Under the pieces are notes generated by a model, which did not search any database, was not told the DNA's origin, and saw nothing but the letters and a program-made list of their open reading frames with translations. From Anaeromyces robustus (taxonomy: Eukaryota; Neocallimastigomycota; Neocallimastigomycetes; Neocallimastigales; Neocallimastigaceae), in contig MCFG01000077.1 of the NCBI GenBank assembly GCA_002104895.1, positions 1 through 50,000 of the forward strand: a stretch of DNA of 50,000 nucleotides, read 5' to 3'. How positions within the stretch are numbered: the stretch's first letter is position 1; each line of letters opens with the position of its first letter. Positions 46,692 to 50,000 of the stretch are shown one piece after another. A program made the translations under genes and the position numbers.

Positions 46692-46988
46692 TCTACAATT
46701 TTTCAATTTTTTTTAAATCTTTGCAAAAAAAAATATTAAAAAAAATTAAAAAAAAATTAAAAAAAAAATAAAAAAAAAAAAATAAAAAAAAAAATAAAAT
46801 AAAATATAAAAAAAAAATTAATAAAAATAAAATATAAAAAATAAAAAGTAAAATAAAAAATAAAATAATAAAAAAAATAATAAAAAAAATAATAAAAAAA
46901 ATAAATAAAAATAATAAAAAATAAATAAAAATATAACAAAATTAAAAATAATTAAACAAAAATAAAAACAAAAAACAAAAATTAGAAA

Positions 46989-47022
46989 TTATAACAAAAA
47001 TATTATTATAATATTGTTATAA
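46989..47022 (+). repeat. 34-base imperfect palindrome in the leader of protease gene 7
   Basis: Arms TTATAACA / TGTTATAA around AATATT..AATATT; one base differs from the copies at 27941 and 43948. It is 100 bases before the start codon. Confidence 0.75.
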
Positions 47023-47122
47023 TAAAAATATTTAAATAAAAAAAATAAAAAATTTTCATATTATAGAATTAAATATTATTTAATATAATTTAATAATTTA
47101 ATAGCAAATAAAGTAAATAAAA

Positions 47123-48889
47123 ATGAGAAAATTAATAAATGTTTTCTTATTGAGTATTATAATTACTCTATTTACTAATAATATTCATGCTATGAATATT
47201 AATGTTAATAAAAATAATAAAATAGAAACAGAATCTTTGAAAAATGATGTTCAAAAATTAAAAGAAATTGAAAATGATCCAAATGCTGATAATTTTTATT
47301 TAATTTTTGTTAATTATACTTTAGTTGATAACGACAATGAAAATAATACCGAGAAAATTCATAATAAACGTCATGAAGAAAATCGAGAAGAATTTATTAA
47401 TAGTTTAATGGATGAAATTCATGATTTAATTACTGATAATATAGATACTTATAAACATCCAGAAGATGTTGAAGAAATTCTTGATAAAGAAAAATTACGT
47501 AAAAGAGATGATCAATTTTACTTTGGTATTGTTAATAATATTTCTTCTTTAAAAGATATTACAGTTTTAACTGCTATTTTATCTGAAAATCTAGTGGATA
47601 ATGTAAAAAATATGAATGGTGTTTATGATTGTATTCCAAATCGTGCTTTTGATTTACATAATTCTTATCATGAACAAGAAATACTTGAAGAAACTAAATG
47701 GAGTAAATTAGCAATGAAAAATAATACAGATGTTCATCTTTCATTAATATCACAAGGTATCTATAATCCAAAATTAATTAGTAAATATGATAATACTTTT
47801 TATTATCCAGAACAAGCTGGAAAAAATAGTAAAATAGTTATAATTGATTCAGCTTTTAATTTTAATCATGAAGAATTTTCTAATACTGATCGTACTGTAT
47901 CATGTGTTATTGGTGTAGATCATAGAGGTGAAATATTGACGCTTTATGATTCTAAAGAATGTATTGTTGGATATTCAGATTCTATAGATCATGGAACTGT
48001 AACAGCTGATTTAGCAGGTGGTCTTCAACATGGAGTTGCTCCAAATGCTGATATTTATGGTTTTCCAGTAGCTTTAGAATTAAATTTTATTACTGTTATA
48101 ACAGTATTACAATTCATAGCTAAATACCTTTTAGTTATGAATGATAATAATAAAATAGTTTTTAATTTTTCCTTTGGTAGTATTTACAAGAAAAATGAAT
48201 TTTCTTCATATTTTGAATATTTACAATATTTAATTGATAATTACAATAATCATGGTGTAATTTTTGTTGCTTCTGCAGGAAATTATAATAGAAGTGTTTA
48301 TAATGTAACAAGTGAAGAAAGAATTTATCCTTGTTATTTAGATAAAGTCATTTGTGTAGGTGCTACAGATAATCCATATAATACTACCTCAAATAATTCA
48401 GAACAATTATTAGTTAATAGTTATAGAAAAGCAGATTTTAGTGATTATGGTGATGGTGTTGATATTTATGCACCAGGTTATCATAATTATGCTATTAATT
48501 CTATTGAAAAGAAAAAGAATACTGAAGGTATATTCAATGGTACATCAGGATCAGCACCAATTGTTGCTGGTGTTGTTGCAACTATAATGAGTGAATATCC
48601 AAAAACAACCTTTAATTATGATAGTATGCTTAACTATTTAAAAAAAATTAGTTTTAAGAATGCTATTGTAGATATTGAAAAAGATCATCCATCCAACTAT
48701 TTTATTAATAATGGAAAACATGTTGTTTATTCTGAAGATGATATCTATTATGGATGTGGTATTAATGCTGGTTATAATAAATGTGGAGATAAATCATGTT
48801 GTTCTTCTGATGGTTATTGTGTCAAAGATGAAAATTCATGTAAAATTGAAAATGGATGTCAATCAAATTATGGAATTTGTAATCTTTAA
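47123..48889 (+). CDS. Secreted subtilisin-like protease with C-terminal chitin-binding module (copy 7)
   Basis: 588 residues, no introns; the intact counterpart of copy 3. Signal peptide 1-23, I9-like propeptide about 58-172 with KLRKR at 124-128, S8 triad Asp242 (VIIDSAFNF), His290 (DHGTVTADLAGGL), Ser475 (NGTSGSAPIVAG), oxyanion Asn387 (VASAGNYN), CBM18 about 545-586 with CGDKSCCSSDGYC. It is nearly identical to copy 3 from the signal peptide to about residue 550, so the pair duplicated recently. Several N-glycosylation sequons (NYT, NVT, NTT) fit a secreted product. Downstream there is only AT-rich DNA up to the window end. Confidence 0.93.
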   Translation: MRKLINVFLLSIIITLFTNNIHAMNINVNKNNKIETESLKNDVQKLKEIENDPNADNFYLIFVNYTLVDNDNENNTEKIHNKRHEENREEFINSLMDEIHDLITDNIDTYKHPEDVEEILDKEKLRKRDDQFYFGIVNNISSLKDITVLTAILSENLVDNVKNMNGVYDCIPNRAFDLHNSYHEQEILEETKWSKLAMKNNTDVHLSLISQGIYNPKLISKYDNTFYYPEQAGKNSKIVIIDSAFNFNHEEFSNTDRTVSCVIGVDHRGEILTLYDSKECIVGYSDSIDHGTVTADLAGGLQHGVAPNADIYGFPVALELNFITVITVLQFIAKYLLVMNDNNKIVFNFSFGSIYKKNEFSSYFEYLQYLIDNYNNHGVIFVASAGNYNRSVYNVTSEERIYPCYLDKVICVGATDNPYNTTSNNSEQLLVNSYRKADFSDYGDGVDIYAPGYHNYAINSIEKKKNTEGIFNGTSGSAPIVAGVVATIMSEYPKTTFNYDSMLNYLKKISFKNAIVDIEKDHPSNYFINNGKHVVYSEDDIYYGCGINAGYNKCGDKSCCSSDGYCVKDENSCKIENGCQSNYGICNL

Positions 48890-50000
48890 AAAAGAAAAAA
48901 GTTAAAAATTATAGATAATAATAATAAAATATAATATATAAATATAGAATAGATATTATTATATATTAAATATGTTCTAAAAAAAATAATAATAATGATA
49001 TATATATTTAATAATAAATATTATTTCTATATTTATAATATCATTTTAAATTATTATTTAAAAAAAATAAAGAAAAATTTATTATTTAAAAAAAAATAAT
49101 AATATAAATAAAAAATATATTATAAAATAATAATTTATACAATTTTTTTTTCTTTTTTTTTTTGTATGGTTATTGTTTGTGTTTGTATGGGTTGTGTATA
49201 TATTTAAAAAAAATAATTTCTTAAATTATTTGGGATTAAATGTTTTTTTTTTTTTTTTTTAATAATTCTATAAAAAAAATTATGTATGAAATAATCACAA
49301 ACAAAAAGCAATAACAAAAAACAATAACAAAAAAACGACAAAAAAAAATTAAATTAATATATATACATATTTATATTTTACATATATATAATCAATTTAT
49401 TAGTAAATATATATTTTTATATTGTAATATATTCATTGTTTATGATTATTTGAAATGATTTAATTTAAAATAATCGTATCTTGATAATAAAAATAAAAAA
49501 AAAAAAATTTTTTATTAATTATATTAAAATTTTTTCTACTGAACACAAAAAATAAAAATTTCATTTATTAATTAATCATATTAAGAATTTTCTTTAAAAA
49601 AAAAATAAAAAATATTAAAAAAATTAATTATTAAAGTAAAAATAAAACAAAAAGGTAATACAAAAAAAAAAAATTAAATTAAGTACAATAAATTTATTTA
49701 CAATAAAAATTATATATGAAATAAAATTAAAAAAAAAAAAAAAAAATCAACTAATCATTACTAAATAAAAAAAAGTTTAAATAAACTTAAGTGATTATAA
49801 TAAAATATTTATTCACTAAATTATACTAATTAACTTTATTATAATGTATTTAAATTTATTAATTTATTATTATAATATTTAATAAGTTTATTATATTTTT
49901 TATTATAATATTTAAAAGGATTATTATATTTTTTCATTATATGTTTATAGTTATTTTATTTTATTTTTTTTATCACTAAAGATATGATATAATAAGCGTT
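48890..50000. other. AT-rich stretch to the window end
   Basis: No gene recognised. A T-then-GT-rich patch (TTGTATGGTTATTGTTTGTG, 49162-49200) stands out from the A/T background but is not a telomere-type repeat. Confidence 0.55.

Noticed and set aside
49140-49210. G/T-rich patch as a telomere or subtelomere
   Set aside because: No tandem TTAGGG-like unit, and the sequence returns to ordinary AT-rich DNA.

Overview
The window looks like nuclear DNA of an anaerobic gut fungus (Neocallimastigomycota). The evidence is the extreme A+T content outside genes, long homopolymers and TTTA/TTA microsatellites, a secreted GH43 enzyme ending in two fungal-type (CBM10-like) dockerins, and a class C receptor with a bacterial-type sugar-binding ectodomain, an arrangement known from this phylum. 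The genus cannot be told from the sequence alone. No tRNA or rRNA gene was recognised.

Layout. 1-2569 is gene-free. 2570-6205 (+) is a five-exon class C GPCR-like receptor. 7539-9293 (+) is an intronless GH43 + CBM6-like + double-dockerin enzyme with clearly higher GC than its surroundings. 9294-13430 is AT-rich DNA with several hairpins and tandem repeats. 13430-13665 is a small island of about 40% GC that could be a structured RNA; I could not identify it. 14134-15980 (-) is a decayed dockerin/beta-trefoil gene that seems to have had a membrane anchor. 16608-16967 (+) encodes a small secreted Cys-rich protein. 17380-18620 (-) is the fossil of a giant-virus-like (or linear-plasmid-like) mRNA cap methyltransferase.

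The second half (22469-48889) is a cluster of secreted subtilisin-like (S8) proteases. Each has a signal peptide, an I9-like propeptide, an S8 catalytic domain and a C-terminal chitin-binding (CBM18/hevein-like) module. Four copies are intact (22994, 28042, 44050, 47123). One has a single in-frame stop (31502), one is inverted with a single frameshift (34299-36037, minus), and one has lost its catalytic domain (41877-42469). Short relics of further copies lie at 26740-26946, 26999-27100, 30270-30345 and 42855-43040. The copies share a core promoter (TATAAATAG, then AATCTTTGCA about 30-40 bases on), very A-rich AUG-free leaders of roughly 300-500 bases, and in several cases a 34-base imperfect palindrome 70-100 bases before the start codon. 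The pattern is recent tandem/segmental duplication with gene conversion and decay.

Functionally the window holds secreted or surface functions of a rumen fungus: sensing extracellular ligands (receptor), degrading hemicellulose within a cellulosome (GH43-dockerin), and a family of secreted, probably chitin- or cell-wall-directed proteases. Apart from the protease cluster there is no sign that neighbouring genes are co-regulated.
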